In this document: in pieces, positions 52,721 to 60,422 of the stretch
Layout: every line of letters starts with the position of its first letter
Position numbering within the stretch: position 1 is the first letter of the stretch
Source: Candidatus Hydrogenedentota bacterium
GTDB taxonomy: Bacteria; Hydrogenedentota; Hydrogenedentia; Hydrogenedentales; SLHB01
Assembly (NCBI GenBank): GCA_019695095.1
Contig: JAIBAQ010000004.1
Coordinates: 34,127-98,126, forward strand
Reading direction: 5' to 3'
DNA: 64,000 nt
Notes under the pieces: generated by a model
Seen by the model: only the letters and a program-made list of their open reading frames with translations
What the model was told of the DNA's origin: nothing
The model's database searches: none
Position numbers and translations under genes: made by a program

Positions 52721-53803
52721 CTACCCCTCGATGGCGGCCAGATGCCGAGTGGTTTGATGTTCCGAACGTGCATGGATGATCCGAGGCACTCGCCCGAGCG
52801 GATTCTCCGAAATGGCAGCGAGCGTGATTCCGGTTTCACGGACAGTGACCAATTGAAGTCGTTCGCATTCGAGAATTATTGGTAAAGACCCATCCGTGAT
52901 TCGCGTGCGATCGAGGTTCAGATATTGGAGTTCATGCAGGTTCGGCAAACCGAGAAGATCGCGGTCGCTTATGCGAATGCCGCTCAGGTTCAAGTGACGA
53001 AGCCTGGGCAAACCCAGAAGACAGTCCACAGCACCTGCTTCTACCGGCGACCCTTCCAGGTTGAGAACTTCCAGTTGGACGAAACCAGAGAGAAATCTTA
53101 CGCCGCTGATACTGAGTTGCGAATTCGCGAGCAACAGCACCTTCAGTTTTGCACATTCCCCGAGGTGCGCCATTCCTTTGTCCTCGAAGTGCGTATCATT
53201 CGCACTGAAATAGAGCAGGTCCTCCATTCGGGCGAGCGCGTTGGCAGAGACAAGACCACCCGAAATGCCCGTTTGATCGACGTTCAGCCATGTCATTTTG
53301 CCGTGAGACGCCAAATGAGCAAGACAGCGATCCGACAGGGCCGGGTTCTGAGATAGATTCAGTGCACGCAACTCCGTTGCGTATTTGAGATAGACGGTAT
53401 CTTCATCGGTAAGTCCGACCCCCGAACAATCAAGCATGCTAAATGCGTCGAAACCCATTGGCTGTAGAAACGAAAGGTCGCGCTGACGCACACGAATCAT
53501 CAGGTCAGTGTGTGCTGGCACTTCAATGCGACCCCGAGCCTCTCCCAGATACTGCCATCCCTCCTTGGCGCTCACCCATTTTCCATCACTGGGCTCGGAT
53601 GAGGGTCTTGCGAACACTAGGCCAACGTTCGCGCCTTCTGGAAAGACCAGCTTTCTGCCGCCCCCACCGAGTACATCGGCGGGCTTGAAGAAGAGAGAAG
53701 AAACTCCAAGTATCAATAGCGCCATGGAGACACACGCGAAGGCAATCTCGTGTCCTTCCATGTGTCGTCGAGTCTGGGGAGTTTTGGGGCGCAACCACTC
53801 CAC
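52721..53803 (-). CDS. Membrane-anchored leucine-rich-repeat protein
   Basis: A 360-aa protein. Start uncertain: I use GTG 53803 because it gives a basic N-terminus (RPKTPQTRR) before the single helix (ACVSMALLILGVSSLFF); ATG 53761 would remove it. Residues 130-340 contain about seven LRRs of the bacterial type (ELRALNLSQNPALSDRCLAH, LEVLNLEGSPVEAGAVDCLL, LRHLNLSGIRISDRDLLGLP, LQYLNLDRTRITDGSLPIIL). Likely a protein-protein interaction module on the outer face of the membrane. Confidence 0.85.
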   Translation of the reverse strand: MEWLRPKTPQTRRHMEGHEIAFACVSMALLILGVSSLFFKPADVLGGGGRKLVFPEGANVGLVFARPSSEPSDGKWVSAKEGWQYLGEARGRIEVPAHTDLMIRVRQRDLSFLQPMGFDAFSMLDCSGVGLTDEDTVYLKYATELRALNLSQNPALSDRCLAHLASHGKMTWLNVDQTGISGGLVSANALARMEDLLYFSANDTHFEDKGMAHLGECAKLKVLLLANSQLSISGVRFLSGFVQLEVLNLEGSPVEAGAVDCLLGLPRLRHLNLSGIRISDRDLLGLPNLHELQYLNLDRTRITDGSLPIILECERLQLVTVRETGITLAAISENPLGRVPRIIHARSEHQTTRHLAAIEG

Positions 53804-54323
53804 GATGTGATTGGCTGTAATTGCACTTCGAATGGTGCGAGTGCGGCGACCTGGTTTGTGATGGCAATCACACGAGTACTGCACGTTTGTACTACTCCTT
53901 CAATTGTCCGAGCGCAACTACGTTCGCTTCACCTCTACTTGCTAATGAAGACGAATCATTGCTCACATTCGGTTCATGCTCCGTCGCCGCTACCTTTGAA
54001 ATGAGCAAGGTATGTGCCAAACGATCACGATCAAATGAAGTGCATCGATATCAGCTACTTCTGCGCAATATGCGAATGCGGACGGAGGATCGAAAATCGC
54101 GATCCAGCCCAAGTTTTCAACGGGCTGCGCGATACTTGGCGAACTCGACCAGCGGCACACGACCCCCGTCCGCGTCGTTGCGACGCATGGCACATGCGCT
54201 CGCAATTTCGACCAATTCCTACATGGATGAAGTTCTTAGAAGCGGCAAACGACAGGATTGTAAGTGGATCAAGTTGAGTGCGAGCGGATATGCGTTACCC
54301 TTACATGCTTCATTCGAGTTTGT
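53804..54323. other. Gap with one doubtful small open frame
   Basis: No confident gene. The plus frame from ATG 54035 (MKCIDISYFCAICECGRRIE) codes for about 80 residues with a Cys-x2-Cys-x-Cys cluster and a codon pattern that looks coding at first and decays later. It could be a degenerate small zinc-binding protein, but no ribosome binding site or homology is seen. Confidence 0.25.
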
Positions 54324-55994
54324 CTACCGGTGGCGAAGCCAGTCAAAGGTTTTTGGAACGGATAAGAGTGGCAGAACGGGTATGAACGCAAAGCCCCAGA
54401 TGAGCGTCAATTCAATCAGCTTGTTGAACAGCGTGTGATAAGGATCGCCCGATGACGGCAGAATGCCATTTCGATCTGCAAAGTAGTGAAAGAAAATACC
54501 CACGATAAGCCATGTAACTCCTCCAGCGAGGACGTCGCGACGAAGCAGGTCCCTTACCTTCAACATCGATCGAGCGGACCTCACGGCGACCGTTGCGAAG
54601 CCCAACAGAATAAGCACGAGCGCACCGCATACACCGGTCACAATAGCGGAGTCCGCGAAGCCAAGCGAGTCAGCCAATTCGGCGGCGATGATGATTGGGT
54701 ACGCCACCAAGAGAACTACCAAGATGAGCGGAATGCCAAGCCAAAGGAGTGCCCAAGCAACAAGCGCAACAAACACGCAGTAGGACAAGGCCGGGATGAC
54801 TACGGAGTCCGTCCCGACGATCAAAAGGACCTCTTCCATGGCCTTGTCCATGATCTCGGTAGAGGCCAGTACATTTGAGGCGGCCACTACAAAGGCAACC
54901 AAGCAGGCGGCAATTCCCAAGCTTTGCAGTCCAGACAGTAGCCGGGCCTTGGCGAGCGTGCGCGTTGGCAACGGTCTGGTAAACAGAAAGGCGCCGAGCT
55001 TGGCCCGTTCCTGAAAATCGCGTGCTAGGAGAAGCGCTCCCACGACAAAGGCTGCTAGCGGTACGCATACAGGGGCATATATCGTGGACAAGAGCGCCAT
55101 TGTGGTCGATGTGGCGATTTCCTCTCCTGACTTTCGCACTGGGCCCAAGTCAGCGAACATCTGCATCATGGCGGCCAGCATGAGTGACAGGAAGAGGAAC
55201 GCGACAAGGGGCACCATGCGCCCGAAGGTGCGCCACTCATACCAACATTGGGCGGACAGCGCAGAGCGAAACGCATGGCGATTCCTTCGGAACGAGAGTG
55301 GTATCGCCGCGACGGGGAAGGAGAATCCGCCTCGTCGCATGACACGCACGGCTCCATAGGCCAGAAGATAGCCTGAGGCTACGATGGTAAAGAGAGCCGC
55401 GATTCTGAACATGGGACTGCTTAATGCAAGATACTCCAGCGAGGCCGCATAGGCTTTCTGGACCGGAGGGCACAGTATCAACAGCAGTGGAAATCCAATC
55501 AAGGCATAAAGACCGCCAGGCCACCAGCATATCGCTTGTATCAAGGAATACGCTGCTGTCAGCACGAGGACTAGGGCGGGCAGGTGCGCTAAGAAGTCCA
55601 TCATCGCGTCTGGCCACGAAGGCGTCTCAAAAATCAGGATCGCCGGCAGGGCGAGTATGCCGATTATGGCAAAGACCAAGAGCAGTGTTAGTGTGCGCCC
55701 TGCCAGCTCGATGAAAGCGAGCCGAGACGTTCGTAAGGGCAATCCCAATAAGGCGCGAGGGAATAGTCTAGTCAGATCGTTTGGGTCAGCGCCGCAAACG
55801 AGTATATAGACGGCGAATAGAAACATCGCGCCAGTGACGAAGACGGCACTCAGGTCGGTGTCTCGCGACCCCGTGAGTCCGTTAATGAGGACATTGAGCG
55901 CGACCACTGCAGCCGAGAAAAGTATGGCCAGCATCGCAGGGATTCGCACGATGCGCCACTGACGCCAAATCAAAGCACGTGTTGCACTCTGCAT
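54324..55994 (-). CDS. ABC-2-type transporter permease
   Basis: A 556-aa protein with about twelve hydrophobic segments. ATG 55994 is preferred because AGGGGGG lies seven bases upstream; the frame is open to 56018. It is a large two-part permease of the kind paired with YtrB-type ATPases; RDFQERAKLGAFLFTRPLPT is a conserved cytoplasmic loop. It ends the operon GntR-ATPase-permease. The exported substrate is unknown, but antibiotic- or cell-wall-stress-responsive systems with YtrA regulators share this layout. Confidence 0.88.
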   Translation of the reverse strand: MQSATRALIWRQWRIVRIPAMLAILFSAAVVALNVLINGLTGSRDTDLSAVFVTGAMFLFAVYILVCGADPNDLTRLFPRALLGLPLRTSRLAFIELAGRTLTLLLVFAIIGILALPAILIFETPSWPDAMMDFLAHLPALVLVLTAAYSLIQAICWWPGGLYALIGFPLLLILCPPVQKAYAASLEYLALSSPMFRIAALFTIVASGYLLAYGAVRVMRRGGFSFPVAAIPLSFRRNRHAFRSALSAQCWYEWRTFGRMVPLVAFLFLSLMLAAMMQMFADLGPVRKSGEEIATSTTMALLSTIYAPVCVPLAAFVVGALLLARDFQERAKLGAFLFTRPLPTRTLAKARLLSGLQSLGIAACLVAFVVAASNVLASTEIMDKAMEEVLLIVGTDSVVIPALSYCVFVALVAWALLWLGIPLILVVLLVAYPIIIAAELADSLGFADSAIVTGVCGALVLILLGFATVAVRSARSMLKVRDLLRRDVLAGGVTWLIVGIFFHYFADRNGILPSSGDPYHTLFNKLIELTLIWGFAFIPVLPLLSVPKTFDWLRHR

Positions 55995-56007
55995 GACCGA
56001 TTCCCCC

Positions 56008-56916
56008 CTACTCGACACCGCGCACGCGCGCGATGAAGATTTCGTCTATGCTGGGTATCGATTCTTCGACAATCTCGATTCGCTGCTTCGCGGCCGCCGC
56101 TTTGAATTCGTCGCATTGACCGTTGCAGATTGCTGTCCATTCTTTGCGCGCGACGCGCACCGATGACTCCAGCCAATAGAGTGTTCCCGGCAACGGCGGT
56201 GGAGTAGCGCTCCCTTCAGCGAGACGCACCGTAAACCGGCGATGGCCTGCTTTTGCCTCGTCCAAAGGAGCCGAGAAGGCAAGCTTCCCTTTGTGCAACA
56301 TGACGACATGGTCGGCGACACGTTCCACCTCATCCAGCAGATGCGACGAGAAGAGCACGGTGCGGCCCTCGTCTGCAACGGTGCGGATGATTGCCGTGAG
56401 AATGTCGCGGCGAACCACCGGGTCCAACCCGGAGGAGGGTTCGTCCAGCAGCAGCAAGTCGGGTCGATAGGCGAGTGCTATCAGCAGCCCCGCCTGCGCT
56501 TTCTGGCCTCGGCTCAGGTGCTTCACTTTCGTATCCGGGTCCAGGCCAAAGGTTTCGCGCAGTTCTTCGGCGTAGTGGGCGTCCCAGGTGGGATAGAACG
56601 CCTGCGTGTATCTCATGAGTTCGCTGATGCGCATCCAACCGGGCATCTCGCGGTTCTCGGAAAGGTAGCCGACGCGGACCAGAACCTTCTCCGGTTCACG
56701 TACCGGATCGAGCCCGAACACGCGGACCGAGCCGCTTTGCGCTTTGAACAGTCCCAGCAGATGCTTGATCAGCGTCGTCTTGCCTGCCCCATTCTCACCA
56801 ACCAGACCCAACACCACCCCTTTGGGCAAGTCGAGCGTGACGTTATCCAAGGCGCGCTTCTTTCTAAACTGCCTTGAAAGCGACCGGACTTCTACGATGT
56901 TTTGCGTGTCACTCAT
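56008..56916 (-). CDS. ABC transporter ATP-binding protein
   Basis: A 302-aa protein with Walker A GENGAGKTTL (about residues 38-47), the signature LSRGQKAQAG, Walker B LLLLDEPSSGLDP and the switch His in LFSSHLLDE. The C-terminal extension (about 215-302) is a separate domain of the type found in ABC-2 exporters. The stop lies 13 bp before the permease start; the start overlaps the regulator stop by 4 bp. Confidence 0.96.
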   Translation of the reverse strand: MSDTQNIVEVRSLSRQFRKKRALDNVTLDLPKGVVLGLVGENGAGKTTLIKHLLGLFKAQSGSVRVFGLDPVREPEKVLVRVGYLSENREMPGWMRISELMRYTQAFYPTWDAHYAEELRETFGLDPDTKVKHLSRGQKAQAGLLIALAYRPDLLLLDEPSSGLDPVVRRDILTAIIRTVADEGRTVLFSSHLLDEVERVADHVVMLHKGKLAFSAPLDEAKAGHRRFTVRLAEGSATPPPLPGTLYWLESSVRVARKEWTAICNGQCDEFKAAAAKQRIEIVEESIPSIDEIFIARVRGVE

Positions 56917-57314
56917 GACTCAACTTCCCCTTCGGTTAGCCCCAGGTGGTCCGCACGCTCGCGAACGAGATGGAGGGTCGCCTCTCTGCTGAATCCCAGT
57001 TGTTTGGCCGTCACCAACATGGAGTCCACGCGCTCTCCCAAAATCCGCTCCTGCTCATGCCGCGCCAACGGCGACCCCCGGTCGGTGACGTAAGTCCCGG
57101 CACCGCGACGGGAGGATAACAACCCTTCCGATTCCAGTTCGCGATAAGCGCGGGCTACCGTGTTTGGATTGATGACCAGTTGTTCCGCCAACGTGCGGAT
57201 GGGGAGGAGTTCGTCGCCCGATTTCAACCTGCCACTGGCAACCAGGAACTTAATCTGGTCGACAATCTGCATGTAGATCGGGAGACCGTTATTGGGAGAG
57301 ACGTGTAACTGCAT
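56913..57314 (-). CDS. GntR-family regulator, YtrA subfamily
   Basis: A 133-aa protein. The N-terminal winged HTH is GLPIYMQIVDQIKFLVASGR, then RTLAEQLVINPNTVARAYRE and LESEGLLSSRRGAGTYVTD; the short C-terminal dimerisation domain (about 75-130) is typical of YtrA. It represses its own operon. A perfect palindrome upstream of the gene (57365-57390) is the likely operator. Confidence 0.95.
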   Translation of the reverse strand: MQLHVSPNNGLPIYMQIVDQIKFLVASGRLKSGDELLPIRTLAEQLVINPNTVARAYRELESEGLLSSRRGAGTYVTDRGSPLARHEQERILGERVDSMLVTAKQLGFSREATLHLVRERADHLGLTEGEVES

Positions 57315-57364
57315 GATGACCTCCGGGCCAATGACCTTTCTGGGGGTGCGTTTGGCTATAGAGT

Positions 57365-57390
57365 GATTGTATTAAGAATTTAATACAATC
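57365..57390. promoter_or_regulatory. Palindromic operator for the YtrA-type regulator
   Basis: Two perfect 11-bp arms, GATTGTATTAA (57365-57375) and TTAATACAATC (57380-57390), separated by GAAT. It lies 50-75 bp upstream of the regulator start. A TATAGC -10-like hexamer follows on the minus strand, so binding would cover the promoter. Confidence 0.85.
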
Positions 57391-57432
57391 CAGGCGAAAA
57401 GTCAAGCCTTGCGATGGAGGTCGCTTAAGTCC

Positions 57433-58959
57433 TTATACGACAAGGGGACGCGAGCGGTTGATGCCCTCGTTGAGGATGTTGACGGTCAGATTGACGTTCT
57501 CGACAACCTGAAAATCGTACATCCCGACGCACAGGAAATCCGCACCGCTCTCAAGGGCATAGCGGAAGGTGTCGGCCGGTGTATACGCGCCCGCCGCAAG
57601 GATCTTGAAGGCGATCCACGGTTCTTTGCGGGCGTTCATGAACTCGACGGTTCCGTCAGGCTCCTTGCAGAACACGTTATCATGCTCTTCCTCGATCTTG
57701 GCAGACCAGTAGGTGAGCGGATGAAGAGTCTTCACCCAAAAGTCCGGGATAAGTCCTTTGTCGACGCAGCCTTGCACCGTGGCGAGCTTGTGTCCGCCGA
57801 TGCCTGCGGGAAGTCCGTTGGCACGAATGCGGTCCAGCGCCTTGGCGATTGCGTCAAATTCACCGCGTTCCACCAAATTGTCCGCGATGCCCCCCTGCAC
57901 GTAGCACGCCGACGCGCCGTCGTCGATGGACATATTGACCATTTGCAGCAGGTCCGAGCCGCCGCAGTCGGAGATGTACTGGATCTTGCCCAAACCTTCT
58001 TTCCAGTAGTCCTTGATAATCGGCGCGAGCTTGGGGTTCGTCAGAATCGTGTTCACGCCGCACTTCTCCGCCAGCATGAAGGTCTCGAAGACCTTGGTGC
58101 GCGTGTGATAGGCCGTGACTAGCTTTGAAACGTAGATGAGGTCGCGCGCGTGCGCCCAGCCGCCAATCAGGTTACCGCCCAGCACAAGCCTGCTGAAGGT
58201 CTGTTTCCCGATCTGCGCGGCGGGGACGGGAGCCTTCAAGTCCTTGATGGACGTGAAGCTATAGCGCTTCATCGTCGCGCCCGAGACGCCGTCGACGAGG
58301 TTCTTCTCTTCATGGCTGAGCAAACCGCGCTTCTTGGCCAGCGCCGTGCCGAACGCCATCAAGAAGGGGACCGATACCATGGCGCGAAGGACCACGCGAC
58401 GGCCCGACATGGGAACTGGCTCACGCGATTCCGGCGGCAGCCCCATGATCGCCGTCTCGGACTGCACAGGCTCCTGCCTTCTTTTGCCGAACACGAATCG
58501 GTCCAGGCCGGCGAACATGCCGGTCGGGAAGAAGAGCAGGGCAAAGAGCGCAATCGCTTCGACGAGGTTCTTGTCGACGATGAGGTATGCGCCTTCACGC
58601 ACGACTCCAAAATCGGACCCGAAGAATGGGGGGTAGGCGGCGTAGTAAAGCAGGAGCAGGCACATCCCAAGCAGGCAGGAAATACGCGTGAACAATCCCA
58701 GAATGAGGCACACGCCGATGAGCGTGAGGCCCCATATGTTCGCCAGGTCGACTAGGCGCATCACGGTCGGCTGAGAGGCCATCCAGTGAAAACCATCGGC
58801 CAGCAACCAGCGAGACGAGAGCAAGTACTCCTTCGCCGTCCACCCGGGCGTGAGCAGCTTCACCACGCCCTCATACAGGAAATGCCAGCCAATCGCGATT
58901 CGAAGCAAGGTCAGAACCCACAACTGCGACTTGGATGCGCCCTCAGTCTTCTGATTCAT
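57433..58959 (-). CDS. DoxX membrane domain fused to aldo/keto-reductase-like TIM barrel
   Basis: A 508-aa protein from ATG 58959 (the frame is open to 59151 but non-coding there). Residues 11-155 are a DoxX-type four-helix membrane domain (LRIAIGWHFLYEGVVKLL). Residues 187-206 repeat a Tat-like signal (GRRVVLRAMVSVPFLMAFG). Residues 250-508 resemble an aldo/keto-reductase-like barrel (FSRLVLGGNLIGGWAHARDL, GVNTILTNPK, GADFLCVGMYDF). The internal Tat-like stretch suggests a fusion of two formerly separate genes, a membrane protein and a Tat-exported enzyme. The substrate is unknown. Confidence 0.85.
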   Translation of the reverse strand: MNQKTEGASKSQLWVLTLLRIAIGWHFLYEGVVKLLTPGWTAKEYLLSSRWLLADGFHWMASQPTVMRLVDLANIWGLTLIGVCLILGLFTRISCLLGMCLLLLYYAAYPPFFGSDFGVVREGAYLIVDKNLVEAIALFALLFFPTGMFAGLDRFVFGKRRQEPVQSETAIMGLPPESREPVPMSGRRVVLRAMVSVPFLMAFGTALAKKRGLLSHEEKNLVDGVSGATMKRYSFTSIKDLKAPVPAAQIGKQTFSRLVLGGNLIGGWAHARDLIYVSKLVTAYHTRTKVFETFMLAEKCGVNTILTNPKLAPIIKDYWKEGLGKIQYISDCGGSDLLQMVNMSIDDGASACYVQGGIADNLVERGEFDAIAKALDRIRANGLPAGIGGHKLATVQGCVDKGLIPDFWVKTLHPLTYWSAKIEEEHDNVFCKEPDGTVEFMNARKEPWIAFKILAAGAYTPADTFRYALESGADFLCVGMYDFQVVENVNLTVNILNEGINRSRPLVV

Positions 58960-59158
58960 CGCCGTTCCCCGGTTTTCGGAGCGCACAACCGGCCGCCCCC
59001 CTTGCCGGCATGATACCCCGAACCGCAGGAATCGACAAGAAGTTGCAATCGTAACATCCAGAATACTGCGCAAGGGAGAAGACGGAAATGGAGCGTGAGT
59101 CTGTGCATCGCGACTCTGCGTTAAAGGTGATATTGCAGAAGACACGTTCAATTCATTC
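58960..59158. other. Upstream region of the DoxX fusion gene
   Basis: Contains nothing I can name beyond the open but non-coding 5' extension of the DoxX frame. No promoter meets consensus. Confidence 0.3.
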
Positions 59159-59252
59159 TGACAGGATTAACACGATTCACAAGATTAAAGAGAGCCCAAT
59201 GGGGGTGCGAGGCGGTTGGTCTTCTTCGATTGGAATCGTGTAAATCCTGTCA
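59159..59252. repeat. Long inverted repeat between divergent genes
   Basis: TGACAGGATTAACACGATTC (59159-59178) is inverted as GAATCGTGTAAATCCTGTCA (59233-59252), matching at 19 of 20 positions. An extended stretch (ATTCACAAGATTAAAG) follows the left arm. Sequences of this kind are common as dispersed intergenic inverted repeats. The 58960-59435 gap has no gene. Confidence 0.8.
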
Positions 59253-59336
59253 AGAAGATTTGTTGTGGAATGGGTTCCCTGGATCCCTCTCCAGGGCCGG
59301 TTTGGTGGTAGGGTGGAGCGGGGGACAACGGAATAC

Positions 59337-59354
59337 TTGCCCCAATCTCACTAG
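59337..59354 (+). repeat. Short R2-like fragment
   Basis: TTGCCCCAATCTCACTAG resembles the 3' part of the R2 repeat at 11063-11138 and 46001-46077, with an internal deletion. Confidence 0.4.
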
Positions 59355-59435
59355 GACATTAGAATACGCCTCGCGCACAACGTTTCCTTGGCAATCTTGA
59401 ACTTACCGGCGCGGCACTTGTGGGAAGGATGTTGA

Positions 59436-60368
59436 ATGAGCAAGATTCTGGTTGTAGATGACGATCTCGATTTGGCGGACCTGATTCAGACGAAGCTTAC
59501 CGCGGAAGGTCATCAGGTTTCGGTGATCAATTCCGGCGAGGGCGCGTTTGAGATGGCGAAGCAGGTCCGGCCGGACCTCATCATTCTCGACATCATGCTC
59601 CCCGGGGTCACGGGGTACCAGATTTGCCGCCGTTTGCGGAAAGACCCTGAACTCTACGGGGTTGGAATCCTCATCTTGACCGCGTTGGGAGAGGAACCGG
59701 AAGTTCTACACGGGCTCGAACAGGGCGCGGACGACTTTCTTGCAAAACCGTTCAAGCTTGATACGCTGATGGAAAAAATTGAGGCGTTGCGCGCGCTGCT
59801 CGACGGACTCTCCAAGCTCAATCCACATACGAATCTGCCCGGCACTGAGGCCATCAAGCGCGAGATCAACCATCGGTTGGCCCGCGGCTCGGCCATCGCC
59901 GCCTGCTACGTGGACATCGTCGGCTTCAAGCCGTATTGCGTCGCGTATGGCATGCAAGGACAGCGCAAGGCGCTCGAATTCATGGCCAACATGCTTACGT
60001 CGATGACGCGGAACATGGGCGTTTACGAGAGCTTCACCGCGCATTTGGGCGGTGAACACTTTGTCGTCCTGCTCAACATCGAAGACTACGAACGTTTCTG
60101 CAGCACATTGATGCGGACTTTCGACAGCAGCATCCAGCAACTCTACTCGGGGCAGGAAGTTCGGCAGGGTTTCGTCCAAATCACGGATAAGAACGGACGA
60201 GAACTGAAGTACCCTTTGATGGCGCTTTCCATCGGCGTCGCGCACACCCAGTTCCGCCATTTCAAAAGCGCCAAGAAGATGTTTGAAGTACTTGCCCAGA
60301 CGCGTCAGATGGCGCAGCCCAAGGGCAAGAGTCTGATGTTTGTCGATCGGCGCACGGCCGATCGCTAA
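59436..60368 (+). CDS. Response regulator with degenerate GGDEF-like output domain
   Basis: A 310-aa protein. The receiver domain (1-120) has the acidic pocket Asp8/9, phospho-acceptor Asp52 (IILDIMLP), Thr82 and Lys104. The output domain (130-310) follows the GGDEF fold: NLPGTEAIKREINHRL (TxLPN-like), YVDIVGFKPYCVAYG, and GGEHF in place of GG[DE]EF. With the acidic residues changed it is unlikely to make c-di-GMP and may bind a ligand or act as a protein interaction domain. No histidine kinase is adjacent. It precedes the rhamnosidase gene by 54 bp. Confidence 0.9.
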   Translation: MSKILVVDDDLDLADLIQTKLTAEGHQVSVINSGEGAFEMAKQVRPDLIILDIMLPGVTGYQICRRLRKDPELYGVGILILTALGEEPEVLHGLEQGADDFLAKPFKLDTLMEKIEALRALLDGLSKLNPHTNLPGTEAIKREINHRLARGSAIAACYVDIVGFKPYCVAYGMQGQRKALEFMANMLTSMTRNMGVYESFTAHLGGEHFVVLLNIEDYERFCSTLMRTFDSSIQQLYSGQEVRQGFVQITDKNGRELKYPLMALSIGVAHTQFRHFKSAKKMFEVLAQTRQMAQPKGKSLMFVDRRTADR

Positions 60369-60422
60369 ATACCACTTCGAATTAGTTCGTTTTTCCCCCG
60401 TGGGGGATGGGAAGGAAGAACC

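Noticed and set aside
53821..54438. 205-aa open frame upstream of the ABC permease gene
   Set aside because: Ser/Arg-rich, overlaps the end of the permease gene antisense, and shows no conserved motif.
60385..60410. Terminator between response regulator and rhamnosidase genes
   Set aside because: The TTTTT tract precedes a small CCCCC/GGGGG hairpin instead of following it, which is the wrong order on the plus strand.
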